Assembly (NCBI GenBank): GCA_945878385.1
Contig: CAMCTE010000202.1
Location: forward strand, 1-5,004
Source: Azohydromonas lata NBRC 102462
GTDB lineage: Bacteria > Pseudomonadota > Gammaproteobacteria > Burkholderiales > Burkholderiaceae_C
DNA: 5,004 bases
Direction of reading: 5' to 3'
The translations under genes and the position numbers were made by a program. How positions within the stretch are numbered: the stretch's first letter is position 1; each line of letters starts with the position of its first letter. Shown piece by piece: positions 1-5,004 of the stretch. Below the pieces are notes generated by a model. The model had not been told where the DNA came from, made no database searches, and saw only the letters and a program-made list of their open reading frames with translations.

Positions 1-1
1 G

Positions 2-73
2 CTGGAATGGGGCATGTTCGGCACCGGCGCGCTGGGCGTGGCCATCGGTGTGGCCGCGGTCATGCACATCTGA
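2..73 (+). CDS. C-terminal end of an upstream membrane-type protein (partial)
   Basis: This is an open frame from the window edge to a TGA at 71-73. Its 23 visible residues begin LEWGMFGTGALGVAIG and end in VAAVMHI. The stretch is almost entirely small and hydrophobic, as expected of a last transmembrane helix with a very short tail. The stop lies 2 bases before the ATG of xth, so the two genes are probably co-transcribed and translationally coupled. Too little is visible to assign a family. A multi-helix transporter such as an MFS/AmpG-type permease would fit the ending, but that is only a guess. The frame is supported mainly by its tight junction with xth. Confidence 0.55.
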   Translation: MEWGMFGTGALGVAIGVAAVMHI

Positions 74-75
74 CC

Positions 76-867
76 ATGAAGCTGGCGACTTGGAATGTGA
101 ACTCGCTGGGCGTGCGCCTGCCGCACCTGCTGGCGTGGCTGGCCTCGCACCCGGTGGACGCCCTGGTGCTGCAGGAAACCAAACTCACCGACGACAAGTT
201 CCCGCATGCGGAACTGGCCGCCGCAGGCTGGCAGGCGGTGTGGTTCGGTCAGAAGACCTACAACGGCGTGGCGCTGCTGGTGCCCGCCGCCCAGGCCGCA
301 CCCGCTGAAGTGGTGCGCAACATCCCTGGGCTGGATGACGAGCAGGCCCGCGTGATTGCGGCCACCGTTTCGTCCGCGAACGCACCAGCCACCCGGGTGA
401 TTGGCGCCTACTTCCCCAATGGCCAAGCCCCAGGCTCCGACAAGTTCGCCTACAAGATGAAGTGGCTCGAAGCCCTGCATCGCTGGGTGCAGGCCGAATT
501 GCAACTGCACCCACGGCTGGTGCTGATGGGCGACTTCAATATTGCTCCGGAAGACCGCGATGTGCACGACCCGGTGGCCTGGGCCGGCCAAATCCACTGC
601 ACCGACGAAGAACGCGCGCACTTCCAAGCGCTGTTGGCGCTGGGCCTGCACGATGCATTTCGAATGTTCGAGCAAGCACCCAAGAGTTGGAGCTGGTGGG
701 ATTACCGCAACCTCGCGTTCCGCAAGAACCAAGGGCTGCGCATCGACCACATCCTGGTCAGCCAGGCGCTGAGGGCTCAGGTGGCCGCCTGCATCATCGA
801 CAAAGAGCCCCGCCGCGCCGAACGTCCATCGGACCACGCGCCGGTGGTGGTGACGCTGAGCGACTGA
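76..867 (+). CDS. xth: Exodeoxyribonuclease III (AP endonuclease, ExoIII/XthA type)
   Basis: This 263-residue protein is a complete member of the endonuclease/exonuclease/phosphatase fold; E. coli ExoIII has 268 residues. The family cuts the DNA backbone 5' of abasic sites and removes nucleotides 3'->5' in base excision repair, using a divalent metal in the cytoplasm. The motifs appear in family order: WNVNS with N7, LQETK with metal-binding E34, AYFPNG with Y112, GDFNIAP with D153 and N155, WSWWDYR in the substrate-binding region, RIDHILVS with D224, and SDHAPV with D253 and catalytic H254. The ATG at 76 is chosen because MKLATWNVNS matches the usual N terminus. An in-frame ATG at 7 would add 23 Arg/His/Gly-rich residues that merely read the upstream gene out of frame. 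No clear Shine-Dalgarno precedes the ATG, and the upstream stop is 2 bases away, so translation probably depends on coupling. It converges on ntrC. Confidence 0.95.
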   Translation: MKLATWNVNSLGVRLPHLLAWLASHPVDALVLQETKLTDDKFPHAELAAAGWQAVWFGQKTYNGVALLVPAAQAAPAEVVRNIPGLDDEQARVIAATVSSANAPATRVIGAYFPNGQAPGSDKFAYKMKWLEALHRWVQAELQLHPRLVLMGDFNIAPEDRDVHDPVAWAGQIHCTDEERAHFQALLALGLHDAFRMFEQAPKSWSWWDYRNLAFRKNQGLRIDHILVSQALRAQVAACIIDKEPRRAERPSDHAPVVVTLSD

Positions 868-882
868 CGCCGCCGCTCAGTC
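855..882. terminator. Inverted repeats at the convergent xth/ntrC ends, possible bidirectional terminator
   Basis: Two overlapping inverted repeats span the 9-base gap between the genes. CTGAGCG (856-862) pairs with CGCTCAG (874-880) across an 11-base loop. Alternatively GACTGA (862-867) pairs with TCAGTC (877-882). The second pair exists because both genes end in Asp codon GAC followed by TGA. Neither has a following T-run, so it is not a canonical intrinsic terminator. It may slow or protect the 3' ends of both transcripts, or be a by-product of the matching gene ends. Confidence 0.3.
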
Positions 883-2502
883 TTCCAGGCCCAGTTCCTG
901 AATCTTGCGGGTGATGGTGTTGCGCCCAATGCCCAGCTTCTGGGCCGCCTCAATACGGCGGCCCCGCGTCACATCCAGCGCCGTTCGAATCAACTGCGTT
1001 TCGAAGCGGCGGCTCAGCACCTCCCACACCTCGGTCTGCCCGGCATCCAACAGCGCGCGGGCTTCCGATTCCAAGCCCATCAGCCACGCGGGCGCGGCCA
1101 CAAGCTCATGATCTGAGCCACTGCCGGCATCAGCACCGGGTTCACCTGTTGCGCCCTGTGGCCAAGCGATGGCCGGCGCCGCAGCCGGGCTCGACCCCAG
1201 ACCCGCGCCATTGAGGCCCAGTGCAGCGGCCTCCCTCGGCACCCAACCCGATTCTGCGGCCGCCGTCTGGTCTGCGCCCGGCGGGGGCGCAAGCCCAACC
1301 GCCGCGGGAACAACCGAGAGGCCCGCACCGCCACCGGCCATGCGCTCACCGCCCACCATCAACTCCGGCGGCAGGTCCTTCACCTCCACCACCTGGGCCG
1401 GTGCCATCACCGTCAGCCAGTGGCACATGTTTTCCAGCTGGCGCACATTGCCCGGGAAATCGAAGGCTGCGAAGGACTGCATCGCGGCTTCACTCATCCG
1501 CTTGGCTTCCACACCCAACTCGCGCGCGCTGCGTTGCAGAAAGAAGCGCGCCAACATCGGCACATCCTCGCGCCGCTCACGCAGCGGCGGCAGGCGCAGG
1601 CGAATCACATTGAGCCGGTGGAACAGGTCTTCGCGGAAGGCGCCCTGTCGAACACGCTCCTCCAGGTTTTGGTGCGTCGCCGCAATCACCCGCACCTGGC
1701 TGCGCAGCGGCTGGTGCCCGCCCACACGGTAGAACTGCCCGTCAGACAGCACCCGCAACAGCCGCGTCTGCAGATCAAACGGCATGTCGCCGATCTCATC
1801 GAGAAACAGCGTACCGCCCTCGGCCTGCTCGAAGCGGCCGCGCCGCATCGCCTGCGCGCCAGTGAAGGCACCGCGTTCGTGGCCGAAGAGTTCACTCTCC
1901 AGCAGGTCCTTCGGGATGGCGGCGGTGTTGATGGCCACGAACGGCCCGGAAGCGCGTGGGCTGTGCTTGTGCAAGGCCCGCGCCACCAGTTCCTTGCCCG
2001 AGCCGCTCTCGCCTGTGATCATCACCGTCACATGGCTCTGGCTCAGCCGCCCGATGGCGCGAAACACATCCTGCATCGCCGGCGCCTGCCCCAGAATTTC
2101 CGGCGTCTCATCAGCCCGCTCTTCGGCCACGGCCTCGCGCAGGCTCTCATCCACCGCGCGGCGCACCAGTTCCACGGCTCGCGAGATGTCGAAGGGCTTG
2201 GGCAGGTATTCGAAGGCGCCGCCTTGGAAGGCCGAAACCGCGCTGTCCAGGTCGGAGAAGGCCGTCATCACGATCACCGGCAACCCGGGCATGCGCTCCT
2301 TGACCTGGGTCAGCAGGTCCAGGCCCGAACCACCGGGCATGCGGATGTCGCTCACCAGCACCTGGGGGCTGTCGCCCTCCAAGGCCGCCAGCACGTCGCG
2401 GGTTTGGCTGAAGCTGCGAACCGGTAACTGTTCGCGGGCTAGTGCGCGTTCCAGCACGAAGCGGATGGATTGGTCGTCGTCAACGATCCAGATGGATTTC
2501 AC
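877..2502 (-). CDS. ntrC: Nitrogen regulation response regulator NtrC (sigma54 activator)
   Basis: NtrC is the cytoplasmic response regulator of nitrogen limitation. Once phosphorylated by NtrB it oligomerises and uses ATP to open sigma54-RNA polymerase promoters such as that of glnA. The 541 residues show a receiver domain (about 1-118) with acidic DDD 8-10, phospho-acceptor D52 (SDIRMP), T80 and K102. The AAA+ domain (about 136-383) has Walker A GESGSGKE 164-171, sigma54-contacting GAFTGA 211-216, Walker B TLFLDEIG 231-238, REDLFHRLN 290-298 with arginine-finger candidates, and GNVRQLEN 351-358. A Fis-type helix-turn-helix lies at about 514-539 (EAAQKLGIGRNTITRK). Residues about 387-470 form an Ala/Gly/Pro-rich linker, making it about 70 residues longer than E. 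coli NtrC (469). The start is GTG at 2500-2502, giving MKSIWIVDDD. A GAGG overlapping the ntrB stop lies 8 bases upstream, so ntrB and ntrC form one operon. Confidence 0.96.
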   Translation of the reverse strand: MKSIWIVDDDQSIRFVLERALAREQLPVRSFSQTRDVLAALEGDSPQVLVSDIRMPGGSGLDLLTQVKERMPGLPVIVMTAFSDLDSAVSAFQGGAFEYLPKPFDISRAVELVRRAVDESLREAVAEERADETPEILGQAPAMQDVFRAIGRLSQSHVTVMITGESGSGKELVARALHKHSPRASGPFVAINTAAIPKDLLESELFGHERGAFTGAQAMRRGRFEQAEGGTLFLDEIGDMPFDLQTRLLRVLSDGQFYRVGGHQPLRSQVRVIAATHQNLEERVRQGAFREDLFHRLNVIRLRLPPLRERREDVPMLARFFLQRSARELGVEAKRMSEAAMQSFAAFDFPGNVRQLENMCHWLTVMAPAQVVEVKDLPPELMVGGERMAGGGAGLSVVPAAVGLAPPPGADQTAAAESGWVPREAAALGLNGAGLGSSPAAAPAIAWPQGATGEPGADAGSGSDHELVAAPAWLMGLESEARALLDAGQTEVWEVLSRRFETQLIRTALDVTRGRRIEAAQKLGIGRNTITRKIQELGLED

Positions 2503-2508
2503 TCGGTA

Positions 2509-2514
2509 GGCCTC
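2509..2514 (-). promoter_or_regulatory. Shine-Dalgarno of ntrC overlapping the ntrB stop codon
   Basis: On the minus strand the ntrB stop reads into GAGG (CCT TGA GG), and 8 bases later the GTG of ntrC begins. This is the only reasonable ribosome site near the unusual GTG start and supports it. Its overlap with the ntrB stop suggests that terminating ribosomes feed ntrC translation, which would keep kinase and regulator in a fixed ratio. Confidence 0.6.
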
Positions 2515-3616
2515 AAGGCAGCGGAATCAAGATCTTGAACACCGTCCGGCCTGGGTCGCTTTCGCATTCAATCGTGCCCTGGTGTTGCTGCACGAATGTC
2601 TGCGCCAGCGTCAGCCCCAAGCCCGAACCGCCCTCCCGCCCCGACACCAACGGGAAGAAGATGCGGTCCAGGAGCTCCTCGGGGATGCCCGGTCCGTTGT
2701 CTTCAATATGCAATTCCAATGCCAAGCGCCAACGCCGCTTGCCCACGGTCACCTGGCGCAGGGCCCGCGTGCGCAAGAGAATACGGGCCTGCCCGCTGGC
2801 GCGCTGCGCTTCCAAGGCCTGCGCCGCATTGCGCACGATGTTCAGCACCACCTGGATCAGCTGTTCCAGGTCGCCCCGGAACTCCGGCAGCGAGGCGTCA
2901 TAGTCCCGCACCACCTCCAGGCCCTGCGGGAACTCGGACATGATGAGCACCCGCACCCGCTCGCACACCTCGTGGATGTTCACATCGCCCACCACACGGG
3001 CCTGGCGGTGCGGGGCCAGCAGCCGATCCACCAGCTGCTGCAGCCGGTCGGCTTCCTTCACGATCACCGTCGTGTATTCGGCCAAGTCATCCCGGCCCTC
3101 GATTTCCATGGCCAGCAACTGCGCCGCCCCGCGGATACCGCCCAGGGGGTTCTTGATCTCATGCGCCAGGTTGCGGATCAGCTCCTTCGTGGCCTGCGCC
3201 AGGTCCAGCACCCGCTCTTCGCGGTCCTGACGCGCCTGCTGGCGAATTTCCACGAGCTCCACCAACAGATGCCCGCCCCCGTCCTGCATGGAGGTGACGA
3301 ACACATGCACCGGCAAGGGCTCCTGCCCACTGCTGGTGCTCAGCAGGCCACGGCGCAACTGGGCTTCGAAGCGGCCGGTGGCGAATTCATGGCGCGCCAC
3401 TGACTCCAGGCTCTCCTGAAGTGACATCGGGTCCAGCAGCCAATCCAGCAGCGACCCGCGCAACAGGCTGCGCCGCGACACGCCCACCACATCCTCGTAG
3501 CAGGCGTTCGCATACAGGAAGCGACCTGTGCGGTCCACCACGGCCACCATCGTGGCCAACAAGTCGAACGCGACCCAAGGGCCGGTCGTGGCGGGAACAG
3601 GCGCGGAAGGCATCAT
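2513..3616 (-). CDS. ntrB: Nitrogen regulation sensor histidine kinase/phosphatase NtrB
   Basis: NtrB is a soluble two-component kinase with no membrane segment visible here. In studied relatives PII (GlnB) switches it from phosphorylating NtrC to dephosphorylating it when nitrogen is plentiful. The 367 residues show an N-terminal PAS domain (about 14-125, with DRTGRFLYANACYEDVVG near 28-45), then the dimerisation/phospho-acceptor helix RNLAHEIKNPLGG with H152. The ATPase domain follows: N-box VVLNIVRNAAQALE with N263, G1 box EDNGPGIP 305-312, and FFPLVSGREGGSGLGL 320-335 containing the lid and G2 box. All catalytic motifs are intact and the length is close to the family norm (E. coli 349). 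The gene begins with two consecutive ATGs (3614-3616 and 3611-3613), and neither has a clear Shine-Dalgarno. It lies 55 bases after the DUF4124-like gene and 10 bases before ntrC. Confidence 0.96.
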   Translation of the reverse strand: MMPSAPVPATTGPWVAFDLLATMVAVVDRTGRFLYANACYEDVVGVSRRSLLRGSLLDWLLDPMSLQESLESVARHEFATGRFEAQLRRGLLSTSSGQEPLPVHVFVTSMQDGGGHLLVELVEIRQQARQDREERVLDLAQATKELIRNLAHEIKNPLGGIRGAAQLLAMEIEGRDDLAEYTTVIVKEADRLQQLVDRLLAPHRQARVVGDVNIHEVCERVRVLIMSEFPQGLEVVRDYDASLPEFRGDLEQLIQVVLNIVRNAAQALEAQRASGQARILLRTRALRQVTVGKRRWRLALELHIEDNGPGIPEELLDRIFFPLVSGREGGSGLGLTLAQTFVQQHQGTIECESDPGRTVFKILIPLP

Positions 3617-3632
3617 GGGCGTTCAGGGATTT

Positions 3633-3652
3633 GGGTTGGTGCGCGCCAAACC
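3633..3652. repeat. Near-palindrome in the ntrB leader
   Basis: The 20 bases from 3633 to 3652 match their own reverse complement at 16 of 20 positions. The core TTGGTGCGCGCCAA has one mismatched pair. The palindrome ends 16 bases before the first ntrB ATG. In the minus-strand RNA, GGUUUGG can pair with CCAACCC (one mismatch) around a CGCGCA loop. It could be a protein-binding site or an RNA hairpin near the ribosome entry region. The half-sites face the wrong way for the enteric NtrC consensus (GCACCA...TGGTGC), so it is not called an NtrC site. Confidence 0.4.
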
Positions 3653-3656
3653 ACCC

Positions 3657-3678
3657 GCGCTTGAAGACACTTCAGCGC
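3657..3678 (-). promoter_or_regulatory. Stem-loop covering the DUF4124-like gene's stop codon, upstream of ntrB
   Basis: TGAAG (3662-3666) and CTTCA (3670-3674) form a perfect stem with a 3-base loop. GCGC (3657-3660) and GCGC (3675-3678) extend it past a single bulged T at 3661. The stop codon of the DUF4124-like gene (3672-3674) is inside the stem. There is no T-run, so full intrinsic termination is unlikely. A role as a transcript-processing or stabilising element between the DUF4124-like gene and ntrB is possible. Confidence 0.4.
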
Positions 3679-4409
3679 AATCGGCCCAGCTCCCGGCGGA
3701 TGGCTTCGATATCGGACTCAGCACGGCGAATCTGGGCCGCATCGGCCCCGACGCGCTCACCGGGCTTGGCGGTGGCTGAAGCCTTCACCGCATCATTGAG
3801 CCGGGCTTCTTCGCGGCGCAGCTCCGCCTCCAGGATGCGGCGGGCTTCGAGGTCGCGTGAACGCTGGTCGTCAGGCCGCACGCGGGTGTCGACATTGGCC
3901 ACGGTAGCGGCTGCACCTGTGGCCACGGGCGTGGCGCTTGCGGGGGCCGGGCTGGCAACGGTACCGCTTGTGGAACTTGCTGAGGACCCCACAGGCGCGC
4001 CGGCCATGCCCTGCGCACCGATGCGCGTACCGCCCGGGGGCGGTGTCACGAAGCCGGACGCGGGTGTACCTGCAGTTGCGCCTTGCGCATTCACCGCGGT
4101 CACGCCGGCGGTGTTCGCAGCGGCCCCCTGCCCCACCGCAGGGCCTGGCGTCGCAGCCGGCGCCGGCCTGGGCGCAGGCGGCGGGGGCGGCGCCACCGCC
4201 ACCGGCAGGTCCGTCAAGGGCTTGCAATTCTTGCTGCGCGCTTCGGCCGGCGTCAGGGTGTCGGTGTACAGCACCGGCGGGCCCGGACAGCGGTACACGG
4301 TGGGCGCCTGTTGCGCCCCAACCGCAGTGGGCAGGGCCCAGGCCGCCATGCACAGGCCAGCCAGCAGGCCTACACGGGCACACGCCACCGATCGATTCGA
4401 AATGCTCAT
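3672..4409 (-). CDS. Exported DUF4124-like protein with Ala/Pro/Gly-rich linker and C-terminal coiled coil
   Basis: The function is unknown. The 245 residues begin with a Sec-type signal peptide: basic region to about R12, hydrophobic core 13-28, likely cleavage after VGA at 30-32, so the protein should be periplasmic. Residues about 38-64 (VYRCPGPPVLYTD ... NCKPL) resemble the DUF4124 pattern of a Tyr-x-Cys opening, a YTD turn and a second Cys; C41 and C62 could form a disulfide. Residues about 71-172 are a low-complexity Ala/Pro/Gly/Thr linker. Residues about 180-209 and 223-245 are charged, heptad-like helices separated by a Pro/Gly turn, suggesting a coiled-coil hairpin. The start at 4409 is chosen because it gives a normal signal peptide. 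An in-frame ATG at 4484 lies beyond the glnA terminator and would add an implausible Cys-rich leader. No Shine-Dalgarno is visible. It lies between glnA and ntrB on the same strand and probably shares a transcript with ntrBC. Confidence 0.85.
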   Translation of the reverse strand: MSISNRSVACARVGLLAGLCMAAWALPTAVGAQQAPTVYRCPGPPVLYTDTLTPAEARSKNCKPLTDLPVAVAPPPPPAPRPAPAATPGPAVGQGAAANTAGVTAVNAQGATAGTPASGFVTPPPGGTRIGAQGMAGAPVGSSASSTSGTVASPAPASATPVATGAAATVANVDTRVRPDDQRSRDLEARRILEAELRREEARLNDAVKASATAKPGERVGADAAQIRRAESDIEAIRRELGRLR

Positions 4410-4415
4410 GCGTTG

Positions 4416-4443
4416 ATTATGGAACAGCCGAACAGGGCTGCAA
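4416..4443 (-). promoter_or_regulatory. Sigma70-like promoter for the DUF4124-like gene (and probably ntrBC)
   Basis: On the minus strand TTGCAG (4438-4443) and CATAAT (4416-4421) are separated by 16 bases. The -10 matches TATAAT at five of six positions; the -35 matches TTGACA weakly, at its first three bases. The promoter sits just downstream of the glnA terminator, where a new promoter is expected. Six bases separate the -10 from the ATG at 4409, so the predicted transcript starts at or next to the A of the start codon. No sigma54 (-24/-12) motif or NtrC-type site was seen in 4410-4532. Confidence 0.5.
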
Positions 4444-4450
4444 CACCCAC

Positions 4451-4475
4451 AAAAAAGCGGCCCGAAGGCCGCTTT
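4451..4475 (-). terminator. Intrinsic terminator of glnA
   Basis: On the minus strand AAAGCGGCC, a TTCG tetraloop and GGCCGCTTT form a perfect 9-base-pair stem (arms at 4467-4475 and 4454-4462). The descending arm runs into a tract of six T residues (complement of 4451-4456). A C(UUCG)G loop is exceptionally stable, and stem plus T-run fits the intrinsic terminator model. It lies 57 bases after the glnA stop and separates glnA from the DUF4124-like/ntrBC transcript. Confidence 0.92.
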
Positions 4476-4532
4476 CAGAGCCACCGCGCCAGGCTTTGCG
4501 CCCGGCGCAGGCGGCCACGGTACCGGGCCTTT

Positions 4533-5004
4533 TTACAGGCTGTAGTACATGTCGAATTCCACCGGATGGGTGGCCATGCGGAAACGCGTGACTTCCTGCA
4601 TCTTCAGGTCGATGTAGGCGTCCAGGTAGGCATCGGTGAACACGCCGCCCTTGGTCAGGAAGGCGCGGTCCTTGTCCAGGTACTCCAGCGCTTGGTCGAG
4701 GCTGTGGCACACGGTTGGCACCTTGGCGTCTTCTTCCGGGGGCAGGTGGTACAGGTCCTTCGTGGCGGCTTCGCCCGGATGGATCTTGTTCTCCACGCCG
4801 TCCAGGCCGGCCATCAACAGCGCGGCAAAGGCCAGGTAGGGGTTGGCCATGGGATCGGGGAAGCGGGCCTCGATGCGGCGGCCCTTGGGGTTGGCCACAT
4901 ACGGGATGCGGATGGATGCCGAACGGTTGCGCGAGCTGTAGGCCAGCTTCACCGGGGCTTCGAAGCCGGGCACCAGGCGCTTGTAGCTGTTGGTGGTCGG
5001 GTTC
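4533..5004 (-). CDS. glnA: Glutamine synthetase type I, C-terminal part (partial, runs off the window)
   Basis: Glutamine synthetase makes glutamine from glutamate, ammonia and ATP as a cytoplasmic dodecamer, and is the central ammonia-assimilating enzyme and a classic NtrC target. The visible 156 residues are the C-terminal third; the gene begins beyond 5004. They start NPTTNSYKRLVPGFEAPV and include RNRSASIRIP, the active-site strand RRIEARFPDPMANPYLA, and the end MYYSL typical of bacterial GlnA. The segment KDLYHLPPEE carries the tyrosine (codon 4749-4751) that GlnE adenylylates in the GSI-beta class, the equivalent of E. coli Tyr397. The enzyme is therefore probably switched off by adenylylation when nitrogen is abundant. 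The stop is TAA at 4533-4535, followed by a structured 3' UTR and a strong terminator. No promoter is visible because the 5' end is missing. Confidence 0.97.
   Translation of the reverse strand, partial: NPTTNSYKRLVPGFEAPVKLAYSSRNRSASIRIPYVANPKGRRIEARFPDPMANPYLAFAALLMAGLDGVENKIHPGEAATKDLYHLPPEEDAKVPTVCHSLDQALEYLDKDRAFLTKGGVFTDAYLDAYIDLKMQEVTRFRMATHPVEFDMYYSL

Noticed and set aside
7..75. Upstream in-frame ATG that would lengthen xth by 23 residues
   Set aside because: The extra residues are Arg/His/Gly-rich and read the upstream gene out of frame. The ATG at 76 gives the standard exonuclease III N terminus.
1420..2427. Long plus-strand open frame (335 codons) antisense to ntrC
   Set aside because: Its His/Gln/Arg-rich translation is typical of the complementary strand of GC-rich genes, it has no recognisable domain, and it lies entirely over intact NtrC domains.
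2582..3403. Plus-strand open frame (273 codons) antisense to ntrB
   Set aside because: Same signature of a GC-driven shadow frame, fully overlapping intact NtrB kinase motifs.
3633..3652. The ntrB-leader palindrome as an NtrC binding site
   Set aside because: The half-sites TGGTGC and GCGCCA are in the opposite order and directly abutting, unlike the GCACCA-spacer-TGGTGC consensus.
4018..4220. GC-rich, repetitive-looking stretch as a DNA repeat or insertion
   Set aside because: It is the Ala/Pro/Gly linker of the DUF4124-like gene. No regular repeat unit or flanking inverted repeat was seen.
4341..4361. Possible lipoprotein box around Cys20 of the DUF4124-like protein (AGLC)
   Set aside because: The residue before the Cys is Leu, not Gly/Ala/Ser, and the hydrophobic core continues past it to a better cleavage site at VGA.
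3421..4416. Plus-strand open frame (331 codons) antisense to the DUF4124-like gene and the start of ntrB
   Set aside because: It spans two genes and the intergenic leader, its Ala/Arg/Ser/Pro-rich translation shows no domain, and the opposite strand has a good signal peptide and operon context.
4410..4484. Alternative start at 4484 for the DUF4124-like protein
   Set aside because: It would place coding sequence across the glnA terminator stem and put 25 odd residues in front of a normal signal peptide.

Overview
The window carries a nitrogen-regulation locus of a high-GC proteobacterium, most likely a betaproteobacterium of the order Burkholderiales. This rests on the GC-rich coding style, on protein sequences close to beta/gammaproteobacterial NtrB, NtrC and GlnA, and on the layout glnA / small DUF4124-like exported protein / ntrB / ntrC. 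The organism assignment is an inference; no search was run.

Layout. Bases 2-73 (+) are the last codons of an upstream membrane-type protein. After a 2-base gap, xth (76-867, +) encodes an exonuclease III-type AP endonuclease. It converges on ntrC with a 9-base gap (868-876), where the two gene ends form overlapping inverted repeats. Everything else is on the minus strand, so it is transcribed from right to left. glnA (4533 to beyond 5004, C-terminal 156 residues) ends in a strong intrinsic terminator (4451-4475). A sigma70-like promoter follows (4416-4443). Next come a secreted DUF4124-like protein (3672-4409), a 55-base structured leader, ntrB (2513-3616) and ntrC (877-2502, GTG start 10 bases after ntrB).

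How the genes work together. In well-studied proteobacteria NtrB senses nitrogen status through PII, phosphorylates NtrC, and NtrC-P activates sigma54 promoters including that of glnA. Glutamine synthetase is also controlled by adenylylation of a tyrosine, and that tyrosine is present here. All key residues of NtrB, NtrC and the visible part of GlnA are intact, so this looks like a working, chromosomal core locus. The xth gene is a neighbour with no obvious functional link.

I found no mobile element, CRISPR array, tRNA, rRNA or novel defence-type system. The points most worth checking are: a -10 element placed so that the DUF4124-like gene (and perhaps ntrBC) would have a leaderless transcript; the unexplained exported coiled-coil protein inside the glnA-ntrBC locus; two secondary structures in the ntrB leader; a long Ala/Gly/Pro-rich linker in NtrC; and a glnA 3' UTR that could release a small RNA.
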